Assembly (NCBI GenBank): GCA_023419315.1
Contig: JAEZYE010000054.1
Coordinates: 1-64,000, forward strand
Length of the DNA stretch: 64,000 nt
Reading direction: 5' to 3'
Source: Pseudomonadota bacterium
Lineage (GTDB): Bacteria; Pseudomonadota; Gammaproteobacteria; Xanthomonadales; Xanthomonadaceae
The translations under genes were made by a program, and so were the position numbers. Shown here piece after piece: positions 63,709 to 64,000 of the stretch. Every line of letters starts with the position of its first letter. Positions within the stretch are counted from its first letter, which is position 1. The notes under the pieces are model-generated. The model saw nothing but the letters and a program-made list of their open reading frames with translations. It ran no database searches and was not told the DNA's origin.

Positions 63709-64000
63709 ATGACCCTGCGCCTTGCCCTGCTTGCTTCCGCCGTCGCCCTGGCCGTCGTACTGCCCGCGTCGGCCGCCGAACCCGCCAAGTACCGCAGCGC
63801 GCAGGAAATCATCGACGCCGCGCCGGACAGCGACTGGCGCACGCTGGATCCGGCCAACACGCTTTACCTGGAACTGGACAGCGGCCGCGTCGTCATCGAA
63901 CTGGCCCCGCAGTTCGCGCCGGAACATGTCGCCAACATCCGCACGCTGGCGAAGGAAGGATTCTGGAACGGCCTGAATTTCTACCGCTCGCAGGACAACT
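63709..64000 (+). CDS. Cyclophilin-type peptidyl-prolyl isomerase (3' end outside window)
   Basis: The first 97 residues of a periplasmic prolyl isomerase. A signal peptide of about 23 residues (ALLASAVALAVVLPASA) is followed by LYLELDSGRVVIELAPQFAPEHVANIRTLA and FYRSQDN, the cyclophilin start. The gene runs off the window at 64000. ATG 63709 follows TCCTTCGGG, a weak ribosome binding site. Confidence 0.9.
   Translation, partial: MTLRLALLASAVALAVVLPASAAEPAKYRSAQEIIDAAPDSDWRTLDPANTLYLELDSGRVVIELAPQFAPEHVANIRTLAKEGFWNGLNFYRSQDN

Overview
The window is a dense, high-GC, plasmid-free stretch of chromosome from a gammaproteobacterium of the Xanthomonadaceae/Lysobacteraceae (Lysobacter, Stenotrophomonas, Luteimonas and relatives). 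The main evidence is the conserved gene neighbourhoods: rlmE-ftsH-folP, miaA-hfq-hflX-hflK-hflC-DUF2065-purA, and pyrG-kdsA-eno-ftsB-ispD-ispF-truD-surE-pcm-nlpD with no rpoS after nlpD. An Hfq with a short acidic tail, a ParE of xanthomonad type and a tandem pair of NlpC/P60 proteins fit the same group. No rRNA, tRNA, CRISPR array, insertion sequence, integrase or phage gene was seen.

Layout. 1-13 kb is the most variable part. It holds an amino-acid permease cut by the window edge, a PAS-AraC regulator divergent from a large-subunit catalase (katE), a histone-H1-like protein directly behind katE, an alpha/beta hydrolase, a small membrane protein, a multi-HAMP chemoreceptor, a compact two-gene McrB/McrC-like module (8396-11114), and two cell-wall enzymes (an L,D-transpeptidase and an M23 peptidase). 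12.8-13.2 kb is a poorly coding stretch with what looks like a frameshifted membrane-protein gene, closed by a strong terminator.

13.2-24.6 kb is a long leftward run of housekeeping genes for purine synthesis, membrane protease control, RNA modification and chaperoning, and folate synthesis. It is interrupted between ftsH and folP by an unexpected zinc-ribbon methyltransferase and a 48-residue glycine-rich membrane peptide. 24.7-36.3 kb carries yhbY, the surE-pcm-nlpD block and the eno-ftsB-ispD-ispF-truD block, with several stop/start overlaps that imply translational coupling, followed by kdsA and pyrG. 36.4-41.6 kb runs rightward: parE, an S9 peptidase and a carboxylate-amine ligase.

41.6-51 kb is a leftward block of transporters and redox enzymes: an MFS exporter, an EamA exporter, an N-formylglutamate hydrolase, two DUF418 membrane proteins flanking a glutathione-reductase-like enzyme and a D-amino-acid dehydrogenase, and a SlyD-like isomerase. 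51-64 kb holds two NlpC/P60 peptidases, a thioesterase, a catalytic/non-catalytic M16 protease pair, a GNAT enzyme, a dicarboxylate symporter, an alkaline phosphatase, a HemJ/CopD-like membrane protein, a methyltransferase, an intracellular PHB depolymerase, a PadR regulator with its membrane partner, and the start of a cyclophilin.

The best candidate for an under-described system is the two-gene module at 8396-11114. It pairs an McrB-type AAA+ NTPase that lacks any N-terminal recognition domain with an McrC/LlaJI-like PD-(D/E)XK nuclease. The genes overlap, no methylase lies beside them, and sampled lines are clearly lower in GC than the neighbours.
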